In this document: positions 52,309 through 62,516 of the stretch, piece after piece
Layout: each line of letters opens with the position of its first letter
Position numbering within the stretch: position 1 is the first letter of the stretch
DNA from: Ferruginibacter sp.
GTDB taxonomy: Bacteria > Bacteroidota > Bacteroidia > Chitinophagales > Chitinophagaceae
DNA length: 64,000 nt
Assembly (NCBI GenBank): GCA_017983695.1
Contig: JAGOAX010000004.1
Span: 1-64,000, forward strand
Direction: 5' to 3'
Translations under genes and position numbers: made by a program
The notes under the pieces: generated by a model
Databases searched by the model: none
What the model saw: only the letters and a program-made list of their open reading frames with translations
What the model was told of the DNA's origin: nothing

Positions 52309-53169
52309 TTAGTTTCCGGGACCGCCCATTCTTATTTGAAATCCACGGCCGTTGCCAGTCTGCATGTCTTTCATTGGCTTTACCACAAAATCTTTTGGTA
52401 TTTCAAATTCTTTGTCGGCAATTTCTTTGTCAATTACAAGTTTGGTTACTTCTACAATCATCTTTCTGCCGCGGTTTAATTTCATTTCGTATTGCATAGG
52501 GAAGCCAGCAATATCGCTTAAGCCTCCCAGGCTTGTAGTGCGGCCAAAATTTCCAAAGCCCGATAGTCCGCCGGTAGATGCAATTCCTTCCAGTTTAAAA
52601 TCGGGACAATACCAAACAGTACTGCTGTCTTTAGTGCCGTTTTGCCTGATGGTAACAATAAATGCTTTTTTGCAAACCTGGCCTGCAATTTTTTTGCTTT
52701 CTTCCACATAAATAATTTCTGTTGATTTTGGGGCATTACCTGTTAAAGCGTTGTTGTCATTTCCCTGCCTTCTGGTTTGCATCATACTATCCATTTGTTT
52801 ACGCATTACTTCCTGTTCTTCATCAGTAACATAAAAGCCGGTTTTATTACCCATCATCTCCATTAAAGTAGTGGTCTTTTTATTTGTGTTATCTCTTAAA
52901 ACGGTGGTTCTTCCCATTTCCGATTCGGAAAATGTTTTCACCATAGCACCTTTAAGTGTGGTAACACTCTTGGTTTCGCCATCGCCACCAAAACGCATAA
53001 CCCTTACTTCTTCACCATTTACAGATTGTGGTGGAGGTGGAAGATCATCTTCTCCTTCGGGGGAAACGGTTGTTGTTTTTGTTGTAATTATTGCCTGGCT
53101 GATGGTTTTGGTTTGTGCCTGGGCAATTGCTGTAAGGGCTAATAAAAAAACGGGTAAAATCTTTTTCAT
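52309..53169 (-). CDS. Secreted protein, GLPGLI/DUF4412-like
   Basis: A 286-residue exported protein with a signal peptide (IAQAQ, cut at about residue 19). The mature part has MVKTFSESEMGRTTVLRDN, TTLMEMMGNKTGFYVTDEE, KIAGQVCKKAFIVTIRQNG and STVWYCPDF. It ends in a strand-rich region with EFEIPKDFVVKPM. These features recall the GLPGLI and DUF4412 families of bacteroidete secreted proteins, in which a sequence around GxxCKKA is typical. The function of those families is unknown. It does not share a strand with its left neighbour. Confidence 0.65.
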   Translation of the reverse strand: MKKILPVFLLALTAIAQAQTKTISQAIITTKTTTVSPEGEDDLPPPPQSVNGEEVRVMRFGGDGETKSVTTLKGAMVKTFSESEMGRTTVLRDNTNKKTTTLMEMMGNKTGFYVTDEEQEVMRKQMDSMMQTRRQGNDNNALTGNAPKSTEIIYVEESKKIAGQVCKKAFIVTIRQNGTKDSSTVWYCPDFKLEGIASTGGLSGFGNFGRTTSLGGLSDIAGFPMQYEMKLNRGRKMIVEVTKLVIDKEIADKEFEIPKDFVVKPMKDMQTGNGRGFQIRMGGPGN

Positions 53170-53265
53170 ATTGTTAAGTTATTTGTCAAAAATACGAATT
53201 GATTCGTAATAAAAAAACGAACTCAATGCTTTAAGATGATTTTAACAGCTTTAAAAACAAGGCAT

Positions 53266-53292
53266 AAAAAAAACCGGTGCAGTTTTGCACCG
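53266..53292 (-). terminator. Terminator of the secreted lipoprotein gene
   Basis: On the minus strand CCGGTGCA / TGCACCGG pairs with a short loop, followed by a run of T. It ends the gene that starts at 53883. Confidence 0.85.
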
Positions 53293-53313
53293 GCGGTTTA
53301 AAAATATATTCGT

Positions 53314-53883
53314 TTACAGATCTATTACGCAGGTACAGAAATTAAATTTCATTCCCCAGTTACCACCATTAGGGTTAATACGGATACCGTTACCCCAACC
53401 TGTTTGTTGCTCAATAACCTGGCCCGATTCATTCAATTTTACAACAACGGCATGTGCGGCAATACAACCACAGTTACCCAAACCAATTGCACTTACTGGC
53501 AGCTGATAAGTATAAGATGTAATATTGTTGTGTGTATTTGCATATGGGAACTGACCCGGCACCGGGTTTCCCTGGTTATTTACAGGCACAAGATTGCAGG
53601 CGCCAACAAACAAATGGGTTTGTGTTAAAAGATAACCATTGGCAGTTGTGTAGGTAACATAGATATAATTGGCATCGTTGGTAACACTTACAGTTCCTGC
53701 ATCAATATGCTGGCCTGCAACTAAGGTTACAGTTGTGGCTGGACAATTTTCAGTATCAACTTTATTTATATCAAAACCAATTTTCCCGTCATTGTTGTCT
53801 AATTCAACCGGGCTAACTTTTTGACATGAAAAGAATGTAGAAGTGGTAATGGCCATTAAAAGTACAAGTAATTGTTTTTTCAT
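53314..53883 (-). CDS. Secreted lipoprotein, unrecognised
   Basis: A 189-residue predicted lipoprotein (lipobox TTSTFFSC, Cys about 20). The mature part is rich in aromatic and glycine residues, for example YIYVTYTTANGYLLTQTHLF and IRINPNGGNWGMKFNF. It has four to five cysteines (CPATT, ACNLV, NCGCIAA and FCTC), suggesting disulphides in the envelope. No known family is recognised. It lies alone upstream of a 377-base gap before smc, on the opposite strand to it. Confidence 0.7.
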   Translation of the reverse strand: MKKQLLVLLMAITTSTFFSCQKVSPVELDNNDGKIGFDINKVDTENCPATTVTLVAGQHIDAGTVSVTNDANYIYVTYTTANGYLLTQTHLFVGACNLVPVNNQGNPVPGQFPYANTHNNITSYTYQLPVSAIGLGNCGCIAAHAVVVKLNESGQVIEQQTGWGNGIRINPNGGNWGMKFNFCTCVIDL

Positions 53884-54260
53884 AAGATTTGGGTTTTAGA
53901 TTAATTAATCACAGTATTTTAATGAGCAATTGTAATGCTTAATATTATACTGCTATAGTTTTTAAACGACACTAATTTTAGGTTATTGTTCTGCTTTTCA
54001 TATATATAAATTCAGTATAGTAGGTTATCTTATTTGCAGGGTTTTATTACTAAATTCTGTGCAGGGGCTTTTACTTACAGGCTATAAAAGAGACGGGTAT
54101 TTACGTAGTATTTCTTTCCTTAAAACTGTTATTTCATAGTTTAAACAGCATTAAATCCTGTGAAAAATCTGTGTATAACTATGCATAAATGGTGCAAACA
54201 ATCAAAAAATTCTTTTCATCCATTCCGTTATATTTGCCGTCTTACTAAAATATAGATACA
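53884..54260. other. Non-coding region before smc
   Basis: 377 bases with no gene found. It separates divergent genes. The only recognised element is a -7 box at 54229-54236. No tRNA or riboswitch was recognised. Confidence 0.6.
54229..54236 (+). promoter_or_regulatory. -7 box upstream of smc
   Basis: TATATTTG matches TAnnTTTG, 24 bases before the smc GTG start. Confidence 0.4.
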
Positions 54261-57200
54261 GTGCGTTTAAAGAGTTTAGAAATAAAAGGATTTAAGAGCT
54301 TTGCCGATAAAACCGTACTCAATTTTGACGAAGGTATTACCGGGGTTATCGGGCCAAATGGTTGCGGTAAAAGCAATATTGTGGATAGTATCCGCTGGGT
54401 AATTGGGGAGCACAAAATAAGTAACCTGCGTAGCGAAAACCTGGAGAGCCTTGTGTTCAACGGTTCTAAAACCCGTAGTGCAAGCGGTCTTGCAGAAGTA
54501 AGCCTTACTTTTGAAAATACCAAGAACCTGCTACCAACAGAATTTAATACTGTAACAGTAACCCGTAAGTATTATAAAAACGGGGAGAGTGAATATCGTC
54601 TTAATGATGTGGCCTGCCGTTTAAAAGATATTCATAACCTGTTTATGGATACCGGTGTAAGTACCGACAGCTATGCCATTATTGAACTGGGCATGGTGGA
54701 TGATATTATTAAAGATAAAGAGAACAGCCGCCGTAAAATGCTGGAACAGGCTGCCGGTATCACCATTTACAAAACCCGTAAAAAAGAAGCTAAATTAAAA
54801 TTAGATGCCACCGAGCAGGACCTGGCACGTATTGAAGATTTGCTGTTTGAGATCAACAACCAGTTAAAAAGCTTAGAAAGCCAGGCTAAAAAAGCAGAGA
54901 AATATTTTGAAATAAAGAAGGAATTTAAAGAAGTAAGTATTGAATTGGCCAAGGCGGCGCTGGAAGGATTTAATATTACTTACAAAGATTTAAACCACCA
55001 GCAACAGGCCGAAGTAGATAAACGTTTGGAACTGGAAGCCTCTATTGCAAAAGAAGAAGCTGCGTTGGAGCAGGAAAAACTTGGTTTTATTGAACAGGAA
55101 AAAGCATTGCAACACATGCAGCATGCTTTCAATGATATGCTGGATGGGTTACGTAATAAAGAAAGTGAAAAAAACCTGAGTGCACAACGCTTACAATATT
55201 TAAAAGAAAGAGAAACCAGCTTAAATGAATTTTTACAAAAAGCAGGCGGACAATTAAAAGGGCTTGACGAAAGTATTCAGTTTACCAGCAACCAGATAAA
55301 GGAAGATGAAACCAAGCTGGAAGAATTTGAAGGCAAACTGGATGAACTGAAAAATGCAGTAGAAGATAAGCGTAAAGTGTTTGATGAAAAACGCAGCAGT
55401 ATTGATGAGCTACGCAGGGAAAACCAGGCCATACAGCGTAACCAGTTTGAGGCGGAGAAAAAAGTAGCAGTTGCTGACACCTCTATCCAGAATTTACAAA
55501 GAACCATTGTACAGATACAGGAAGAAAAAGCACAACGCCAAAGCCAGTTGCAGCAATTAGAAGCGGATAAAAAAATTAAGGAAGAAGAACTGGAGCAAAA
55601 GAAAACCGACCTGCAGCAATTACACGATCATCACGAGTTTACCAAAGAACAGATTTTAGCTACACAAAGTATGCTGGAAGGTTTGCGTAACGAACTGGCA
55701 GATGAAAGCAGGAAATTAGACAGTAAGAAAAACGAACATGCTTTATTAAAAAGTTTGATCGACTCAATGGAAGGTTACCCGGAGAGTGTGAAGTTTTTAC
55801 ATAACAACACAGGGTGGAATCATACCGCCCCTTTATTATCGGATATTATTTATGTAAAAGAAGAATACCGTGCCGCTGTAGAAAACGTGTTGGAACCATA
55901 CTTAAATTATTATGTCGTAAATAATTTAGAAGAAGGCTTACAGGCCATTCATTTACTGGATGATAATAAAAAAGGTAAAGCCAATTTCTTTTTACAGGAT
56001 AAGTTTACCGATTTTGATGCACATCATCAACCCGAAGGAACCATCCCTGCATTAAGTGTAGTGGAAATAGACAGCAAATATGCTAACCTTGCCAAACATT
56101 TATTGGGTAATGTTTTTATTGCAGAAAATGAAGAGGCATTGCGTAACAGTAATGGCGCTGTAGTGCTGGAGAAAACCGGTAAATATGTAAAAGGTAAATA
56201 CTCTTTAACTGGCGGAAGTGTTGGATTATTTGAAGGTAAAAAAATCGGCCGTGCAAAAAATCTTGAAAAATTAACTGATGAAATTGCTGCACAGGAAATT
56301 ATTGTTAATGACCTTAAAGCAGTAATTCAAACAAGGCATAACGAAGTGATTGCTTTTAATGAACAGTTGAAAGAAAATGCCATTAAGCAAACACAACAGG
56401 ATATTAATAATTTAACCAACCATGTTTTTTCGCTTCAAAATAAAATAGAAAACCTGCATCACCTGGAAGAAACCAGTGGTAAAAGGGTGGAGGAATTGCA
56501 GGAGCAACTGGAAATTAATCATGATGCTATTTCCAGCACACGTGATGAGCTTGAAAAATTCAATACGCAATTACAGGAGCTTAGCGAAAAAGTGCAGGTG
56601 ATAGAACAGGACTATGCTTCGGCAGAACAGGAGTATAATTTTGCTACCGCAACTTATAACGACAGTAACCTGCAATTTACCAAACAGCAAAGCAAGGTTA
56701 TTTCTTTAAAGCAGGAGTTTGAATTTAAGAGTAACCAGTTACAAAATTTACAGGTTGAAATTGAAAGCAGCAATACACAATTAAGTGAAGCAGCAAATAA
56801 TATTGCTGAAACGGCAATTGCATTGCAGGCACTGGAAACACTGGTAATAACCTTGCTGCAAAATAAAGATCAGGAAGAACGGAAGTTGAACGAAGCTGAC
56901 CAGGCTTATTATAATTTACGTAATGCGCTGGCAGAAAAAGAAAGTGAACTGCGCCACAAACAAAAATCTAAAGAAGGTATTGATACTTTACTTAACGAGA
57001 TAAAAGATAAACTGACTGATTTAAAACTGCAATTGGCAGGGATGAAAGAGCGGTTGAATGTGGAGTTTAAAGTTGACCTGGATGTAATTATTGATGAACC
57101 AAGAACCGGTGATACCCCACTGGAAGACCTGCAGGAAAAAAGTGAGCGGATGCGTAAACGGCTGGAGAATATCGGCGAGATAAATCCCACAGCGATTGAA

Positions 57201-57776
57201 GCATATACCGAAATGAAAAAACGCTACGAATTTATTTTGGAGCAGAAGAATGATCTGGTTACTGCAAAAGAGAGTTTGATGTTGACGATACAGGAAGTGG
57301 AAGCAACAGCCAACCAACAGTTCTTAGATACTTTTAATGCGGTAAGAGAAAATTTCCAAAAAGTATTTAAAGCATTGTTTACCGAAGATGATACGGCAGA
57401 CATGGTATTGGTTGATCCGGACAATTTAGCCGAAACCGGAATTGATATTATAGCTAAACCAAAAGGAAAACGTCCATCATCAATTGGCCAGTTAAGTGGT
57501 GGAGAAAAAACTTTAACCGCAACAGCGTTATTGTTTGCCATCTACTTAATTAAGCCAGCACCATTCTGTATTTTAGATGAGGTAGATGCGCCGCTGGATG
57601 ATGCCAACGTTGGTAAGTTTACTAATATGATAAAAAAATTCAGTGAGAACTCCCAGTTCATCATTGTTACACATAATAAACAAACCATGAGTGCAGTAGA
57701 TGTAATTTATGGGGTTACCATGCAGGAAGCCGGTGTAAGTAAACTGGTGCCTGTAGATTTCAGAAGCCTGAATTAA
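54261..57776 (+). CDS. smc: Chromosome segregation protein SMC
   Basis: SMC forms a ring-shaped ATPase dimer that organises the chromosome. The 1171 residues have an N-terminal head with Walker A in GVIGPNGCGKSNIVDSIRW (about 28-46), a long coiled coil (about 165-500), a hinge (about 500-680, with KKGKANFFLQDKFTDFD and KYSLTGGSVG), a return coiled coil to about 1000, and a C-terminal head with QLSGGEKTLTATALLFAIY and Walker B FCILDEVDAPLDD (about 1108). It starts with GTG at 54261, as the next residues RLKSLEIKGFKSFADK match the standard SMC start. It ends at a terminator. Confidence 0.96.
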   Translation: MRLKSLEIKGFKSFADKTVLNFDEGITGVIGPNGCGKSNIVDSIRWVIGEHKISNLRSENLESLVFNGSKTRSASGLAEVSLTFENTKNLLPTEFNTVTVTRKYYKNGESEYRLNDVACRLKDIHNLFMDTGVSTDSYAIIELGMVDDIIKDKENSRRKMLEQAAGITIYKTRKKEAKLKLDATEQDLARIEDLLFEINNQLKSLESQAKKAEKYFEIKKEFKEVSIELAKAALEGFNITYKDLNHQQQAEVDKRLELEASIAKEEAALEQEKLGFIEQEKALQHMQHAFNDMLDGLRNKESEKNLSAQRLQYLKERETSLNEFLQKAGGQLKGLDESIQFTSNQIKEDETKLEEFEGKLDELKNAVEDKRKVFDEKRSSIDELRRENQAIQRNQFEAEKKVAVADTSIQNLQRTIVQIQEEKAQRQSQLQQLEADKKIKEEELEQKKTDLQQLHDHHEFTKEQILATQSMLEGLRNELADESRKLDSKKNEHALLKSLIDSMEGYPESVKFLHNNTGWNHTAPLLSDIIYVKEEYRAAVENVLEPYLNYYVVNNLEEGLQAIHLLDDNKKGKANFFLQDKFTDFDAHHQPEGTIPALSVVEIDSKYANLAKHLLGNVFIAENEEALRNSNGAVVLEKTGKYVKGKYSLTGGSVGLFEGKKIGRAKNLEKLTDEIAAQEIIVNDLKAVIQTRHNEVIAFNEQLKENAIKQTQQDINNLTNHVFSLQNKIENLHHLEETSGKRVEELQEQLEINHDAISSTRDELEKFNTQLQELSEKVQVIEQDYASAEQEYNFATATYNDSNLQFTKQQSKVISLKQEFEFKSNQLQNLQVEIESSNTQLSEAANNIAETAIALQALETLVITLLQNKDQEERKLNEADQAYYNLRNALAEKESELRHKQKSKEGIDTLLNEIKDKLTDLKLQLAGMKERLNVEFKVDLDVIIDEPRTGDTPLEDLQEKSERMRKRLENIGEINPTAIEAYTEMKKRYEFILEQKNDLVTAKESLMLTIQEVEATANQQFLDTFNAVRENFQKVFKALFTEDDTADMVLVDPDNLAETGIDIIAKPKGKRPSSIGQLSGGEKTLTATALLFAIYLIKPAPFCILDEVDAPLDDANVGKFTNMIKKFSENSQFIIVTHNKQTMSAVDVIYGVTMQEAGVSKLVPVDFRSLN

Positions 57777-57797
57777 CCGCTCATCCATTAAATTTTA

Positions 57798-57823
57798 AGC
57801 CCTGCAACTGCGGGGCTTTTTTA
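57798..57823 (+). terminator. Rho-independent terminator after smc
   Basis: AGCCCTGC / GCGGGGCT stem with loop AACT, one G-T pair, then a run of T. Confidence 0.88.
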
Positions 57824-57879
57824 TTATGTAATTGAATTACTTTAGTGTATCATTTGCAATACCAAAACAACTCTTAAAT

Positions 57880-60800
57880 ATGAAAAAAATCTTACTGCAG
57901 TTTTTTATCTTAACAGCTGTAACAGCTGTTGCACAGCAACCACTATTATTACGTCAGCCTGCTGTAAACAATGATGGCTCATTGGTGGCATTCTCTTTCC
58001 AGGGAGATATATGGACAGTGCCTGTTGCTGGCGGTAAAGCAGCAAGGCTTACTATTCATGAAGCCTATGAATCCAGCCCGGTGTTCAGCCCCGATGGCAA
58101 ACAAATTGCTTTTAGCGGAGCAAGGTTTGGCAACAACGATATTTTTATCATGCCATCAGAAGGAGGTTTTCCAAAACGCCTTACCTATCATAGTGCAGGC
58201 GATAATATTGCCAGCTGGACACAAACCGACCAGATCATCTTTTCCACTTCAAGAGAATTCAGGCAGATAGAAAGACCATCTGAAGTGTATAGTGTGAGCC
58301 CCAAAGGTGGTACAGAAAAACGCATTATGGATGTACTTGGTTACGATCCGGTTATTTCGCCAAATGGCAATTTCATCGCTTTTGTGCATGGCGATATTAA
58401 TCCTGTAGCAAGACAGGATTACCGCGGCAGCAGCAACAGGGATATCTGGATGTATGATACCAAAAACAAAACCTACACTAAACTACCCGGCTTTTCTACC
58501 AATGATATTTTACCGCAATGGTCGGGTAACAACAGTTTATATTTCTTAAGCAGTGATGAAGGGGCTTACAATTTATACAAATTAAAAATAGATGCAGGTG
58601 GTAAGGCCTCCGGCACTCCCGAAAAATTAACTGACTTTAAAAATGAATCTATCCGCTCTTATAATTTATCAGCCGATGGCAGTACTATTGTATTTGAAAA
58701 AGAAATGGATTTATTCCTGATGAAAACTGCAGGTGGTGCAGCAAAAAAAATAAATGTGGTGATAAATGCCGATGAACGTTTTGATGCCACTGAACAAAAA
58801 ACAATAGGCACCGGTGCAGAAAGTTTTTCCATTTCTCCCAATGGAAAACTAATGGCTTATACCACCAGGGGTGAAGTTTTTATTAAAGAAGCCGACAAAG
58901 AAAAAAGCCGTAGCATCAATGTGTCTGATCACTCTTTTCGTGATGTGGAACCGGTTTGGCTTAATGACAGTGCCTTGCTGTTTTGCAGCGACAGGGCCAA
59001 TGGTAATTTTGATATGTACCTCTTCCGTTCTTCCGACACAACTGAAAGGAATGTTTTTAAAAGCATGAAACATGACCTGTTGAAAATTACAAATACAGAT
59101 AAAGACGAAACAGCTCCTGTTATTTCTCCTGATGGAAAAAAGATTGCTTATATAAGAGGAAGAGGTGTTTTTGTGGTAAGCGATATTGCTGCAGACGGAA
59201 AATTATCTAATGAAAAAATATTGAATAGCAGCTGGGCTTCTCCCAACGGTATTACCTGGAGCCCCGACAGTAAATGGCTTGCTTTTTCATTGGCCGATCT
59301 TGATTTTAATGGAGAGATCTTTATACAGGCTGCAGATAACAGTGGTAAAGCAGTAAATGTTTCCATGCATCCAAGAAGCGATAATCAACCATTCTGGAGT
59401 GCTGACGGAAGTAAACTGGGTTTTATTTCTGAACGCAGTAGTTCAAGAAGTGATGATGTATATTTTGTATGGTTAAAAAAAGAAGACTGGGAAAAAGAAA
59501 ATGCCGACTGGCAGGATAAAGAACCGGCAGCTGCCGATAAACCTTCAGGAGATAAAAAAACGGCTAAACCGGTTAAAATAGATTTTGATAAAATACACGA
59601 ACGTATTGTACAGGTAACCAATTTTCCCGGTGATGAGAATGAATTAAATATTTCGAAAGATGGAGAAACATTTTTTTATACTACCGCAAGCAGTACGGCA
59701 AAAGGCAGAGACCTGTATAGTATAAAATGGGATGGTAAAGAATTAAAAGAATTAACCAAAGGAGGATCGGGTCCAAATAATATTACAATGGATAAAGAGG
59801 GGAAATATCTTTATTACAGCAGAACCGGTGCAATGGCCAGGCTGGATATTAAAACAGGAATGACCGACCCTTTACCCTTTGTTGCAAAAATGAAAGTGGA
59901 TTATGTAGCAGAACGTACACAAATATTTGAAGAAGCATGGCGCACCATCAGGGATGGGTTTTACGACCCCAATTTTCATGGATATAACTGGAGCAAGCTG
60001 CATGATAAATACAAAGAGCGTTGTGTGTACGCCAGCACCAACAACGATTTCAGGGATATGTTTAATTTGATGTTGGGAGAATTGAACAGCAGCCATATGG
60101 GCCTTACTGCACCCGACCGTGCAGAAACACAAAGAGAGTTTACCGGCTTGCTTGGTGCTGAATTAATGCCGGCAGGCAACGGCATGAAAGTAAATCATGT
60201 AATTGCCGAAACACCTGCAGATAAAACAAACAGCAAATTAAATGAAGGCGATATTATTACTGCGGTTAACGGGCAAACTTTTACTGCGGAAGAAAATTTT
60301 TACAGTTTGCTGAATGGTTTGGCAACTGAAAAAATATTGCTGGCTGTTACCAATGCTGCAGGAAAACAAAGAGAAGTTATTATCAGGCCAACAACAAGTG
60401 TTGTTACAAACCTGTATGAAGAATGGGTGGAGAACAGGAAAAAATTAGTGGAAAAATTCTCCAACGGCAGGTTAGGCTATATTCATATCAGGAGCATGGA
60501 CTTCCCGAGTTTTGAAGTGGTGGAAAGAGAATTTACTGCAGCAGGTTTTGGTAAAGAAGGATTATTGATTGATGTAAGATATAATGGCGGTGGTTCAACA
60601 ACCGATTACCTGATGACCATTTTAAATTATAAGCAACATGCTTATACCATTCCACGTGGCGCTTCAGATAACCTGGAAAAGGATAAAAAACAATTTCGTT
60701 CACATTATCCTGTTGGCGAAAGATTGGTGTATGCTGCATGGACAAAACCTTCTATTACACTTTGTAACGAAGGCAGCTATTCCAATGCCGAAATTTTTTC

Positions 60801-61077
60801 TCATGCATATAAAACCCTGGGTATAGGAAAATTGGTTGGGGTACCAACAAACGGCTCTGTAATTTCTACCGGAGGTAAAGGATTACTGGATGGTTCATTT
60901 GTAAGGTTACCCGGTCGTGGCTGGTATACAAAAGCCACCGATAAAAACCAGGAGCTTGGCCCGGCTGTTCCGGATATTATTGTAGAAAATAAAATTGACT
61001 GGATAAGTAAAGGAACAGATGACCAGCTTAAAATAGCAGTGGAGGAGTTGCTGAAAGAAATTAATAATAAAAAATAA
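57880..61077 (+). CDS. Tricorn-like S41 peptidase
   Basis: A 1065-residue exported protein that resembles tricorn protease. After a signal peptide (AVTAVAQQ) come many WD40-like (PD40) propeller repeats to about residue 650, with motifs such as VFSPDGKQIAFSGARFGNND and VISPDGKKIAYIRGRG. Then come a tricorn-type C1 helical domain, a PDZ domain (about 770-840, with NEGDIITAVNGQTFTA) and the S41 protease domain. The likely catalytic Ser lies in LCNEGSYSNAEIFSHAYK (about 955), next to GVPTNGSVISTGGKG. It probably degrades peptides in the periplasm. The ATG at 57880 gives the signal peptide; a frame from 57832 does not. Confidence 0.9.
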   Translation: MKKILLQFFILTAVTAVAQQPLLLRQPAVNNDGSLVAFSFQGDIWTVPVAGGKAARLTIHEAYESSPVFSPDGKQIAFSGARFGNNDIFIMPSEGGFPKRLTYHSAGDNIASWTQTDQIIFSTSREFRQIERPSEVYSVSPKGGTEKRIMDVLGYDPVISPNGNFIAFVHGDINPVARQDYRGSSNRDIWMYDTKNKTYTKLPGFSTNDILPQWSGNNSLYFLSSDEGAYNLYKLKIDAGGKASGTPEKLTDFKNESIRSYNLSADGSTIVFEKEMDLFLMKTAGGAAKKINVVINADERFDATEQKTIGTGAESFSISPNGKLMAYTTRGEVFIKEADKEKSRSINVSDHSFRDVEPVWLNDSALLFCSDRANGNFDMYLFRSSDTTERNVFKSMKHDLLKITNTDKDETAPVISPDGKKIAYIRGRGVFVVSDIAADGKLSNEKILNSSWASPNGITWSPDSKWLAFSLADLDFNGEIFIQAADNSGKAVNVSMHPRSDNQPFWSADGSKLGFISERSSSRSDDVYFVWLKKEDWEKENADWQDKEPAAADKPSGDKKTAKPVKIDFDKIHERIVQVTNFPGDENELNISKDGETFFYTTASSTAKGRDLYSIKWDGKELKELTKGGSGPNNITMDKEGKYLYYSRTGAMARLDIKTGMTDPLPFVAKMKVDYVAERTQIFEEAWRTIRDGFYDPNFHGYNWSKLHDKYKERCVYASTNNDFRDMFNLMLGELNSSHMGLTAPDRAETQREFTGLLGAELMPAGNGMKVNHVIAETPADKTNSKLNEGDIITAVNGQTFTAEENFYSLLNGLATEKILLAVTNAAGKQREVIIRPTTSVVTNLYEEWVENRKKLVEKFSNGRLGYIHIRSMDFPSFEVVEREFTAAGFGKEGLLIDVRYNGGGSTTDYLMTILNYKQHAYTIPRGASDNLEKDKKQFRSHYPVGERLVYAAWTKPSITLCNEGSYSNAEIFSHAYKTLGIGKLVGVPTNGSVISTGGKGLLDGSFVRLPGRGWYTKATDKNQELGPAVPDIIVENKIDWISKGTDDQLKIAVEELLKEINNKK

Positions 61078-61096
61078 ACTCCGCTTTTTTATCCGC

Positions 61097-61135
61097 AATA
61101 AGTCTAAGATAGTTTTATTTTAGACTTATTTTTTT
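61097..61135 (+). terminator. Rho-independent terminator after the peptidase gene
   Basis: AATAAGTCTAA (61097-61107) pairs with TTAGACTTATT (61120-61130), followed by T residues. Confidence 0.85.
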
Positions 61136-61158
61136 ATCCACCTGTTATCGTTCAATTT

Positions 61159-61491
61159 ATGCTGCGTACTATTTTGTTATTAACTGCCAGTAATATTTTT
61201 ATGACGTTTGCCTGGTATGGGCATTTAAAAAATACCGGCATGCCTTTGTGGAAAGCCATTGCCATAAGCTGGGGTATCGCTTTTTTTGAATACTGCTTAA
61301 TGGTGCCCGCCAACCGCATGGGTTTTATCAACGGCTTTAATGGCTTTCAGTTAAAAATAACGCAGGAGGTAATAACACTGGTGGTGTTTGCGGTATTTGC
61401 CATATTCTATTTAAAAGAACCCTTTCACTGGAAATACCTGGTAAGCTTTGCTTTAATACTCGGTGCAGTATATTTTGCTTTTAAAAAATAG
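61159..61491 (+). CDS. DUF486 family membrane protein (DMT superfamily)
   Basis: A 110-residue protein with four membrane helices and the sequence NIFMTFAWYGHLKNTG (about 12-27), WGIAFFEYCLMVPANRMG (about 38-55) and LKITQEVITLVVFAVFAIFY. This is the DUF486 family, related to small drug/metabolite transporters. Substrate unknown. It follows the peptidase terminator and is probably its own unit. Confidence 0.88.
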   Translation: MLRTILLLTASNIFMTFAWYGHLKNTGMPLWKAIAISWGIAFFEYCLMVPANRMGFINGFNGFQLKITQEVITLVVFAVFAIFYLKEPFHWKYLVSFALILGAVYFAFKK

Positions 61492-61637
61492 GCCCTCTGC
61501 TTAGCGTTATATTTTACGGGCTTAGCTATTCCTTTTTACTACTCAGCCTGTTTCATGCTTTTACGGCTATAATTGGTACTAATTTGGCTTTACCATTCGG
61601 GTAAAACAAACTTTCTGTCACCGTAAAACTTTTGTAT

Positions 61638-62462
61638 ATGAAAAACAAAAAAACACTGCTATTACTATCGCTTATTTTGTTGACCACAATTATTACATTT
61701 ATTTCCTGCCAGAAGGAGGCCGCCAGCCTGCCTGAAGACGCCGCTATCCCTGCCGGCCAAAGCCAGTTACAGGTGATGCTTACTGATGATCCTTCTCCCA
61801 TTTTTGATTCCATCTTTATTGATATAAAAAGGGTGGAAGTAAAAATTAAAGATTCTGCCGGTAACGAACGTTGGGATACACTTTCCATAAGAGCCGGGGT
61901 TTACAATATCCTGCGTTTTAGAAATGGGCTGGATACCTTATTGGCAATTGGTAATATCCCCAATGGAGAACTGAAAAAGATAAGGGTAACGTTGGGTACC
62001 AACAATTATGTAATGCTGAAGGGAGTACAAATTCCGCTTAATCTTAACAGCAGCGATGCCGTTATTACCATTGATGTAAACGGCAGTGTTGACCGCATTG
62101 GCGTACGCCGTTTTAGAATATGGCTCGATTTCGACGGACATGGTTCTATACGAATTAAAAGTAACGGAAGACTGGAACTGAAATTAAGGCTTAGCCATTT
62201 CTGTAACAGCAATTCAGGAGAAATAGAAGGGGAAATTAAACCTTCGGCAGCATTGCCTGCTACTGTAACAGTAATTGCAGGTACCGATACTTTAACTGCC
62301 ATTCCCGATCGTGAAGGCGAGTTTAAAATAAGAGGTATTAAAACAACAACCGCAACAGTTATTATAAAACCATCCAATGGTTGTAAAGATTCTGTGATCA
62401 ATAATATTATTATCCGTCGTGGAGATGATACCGATTTAGGAAAGATTGTTTTGCATAGGTAG
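61638..62462 (+). CDS. DUF4382-domain lipoprotein
   Basis: A 274-residue predicted lipoprotein (lipobox TFISC, Cys about 24). The mature part starts with a DUF4382 domain (SQLQVMLTDDPSPIFDSIFI, IKRVEVKIKDSAGNERW, LLAIGNIPNGELKKIRVTLG, about 42-190). A smaller C-terminal beta domain follows, resembling the carboxypeptidase-regulatory fold (LPATVTVIAGTDTLTAIPD, then GEFKIRGIKTTTATVII). Many DUF4382 proteins are cell-surface lipoproteins with unknown function. The ATG at 61638 is used; a TTG at 61632 would add two residues only. A terminator follows. Confidence 0.82.
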   Translation: MKNKKTLLLLSLILLTTIITFISCQKEAASLPEDAAIPAGQSQLQVMLTDDPSPIFDSIFIDIKRVEVKIKDSAGNERWDTLSIRAGVYNILRFRNGLDTLLAIGNIPNGELKKIRVTLGTNNYVMLKGVQIPLNLNSSDAVITIDVNGSVDRIGVRRFRIWLDFDGHGSIRIKSNGRLELKLRLSHFCNSNSGEIEGEIKPSAALPATVTVIAGTDTLTAIPDREGEFKIRGIKTTTATVIIKPSNGCKDSVINNIIIRRGDDTDLGKIVLHR

Positions 62463-62482
62463 TTCTTATAAGTCAAACTTAG

Positions 62483-62510
62483 GGCCGGTGATTCTTCACC
62501 GGCCTTTTTG
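62483..62510 (+). terminator. Rho-independent terminator after the DUF4382 gene
   Basis: GGCCGGTGA / TCACCGGCC stem (62483-62504) followed by five T. Confidence 0.9.
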
Positions 62511-62516
62511 TTTATT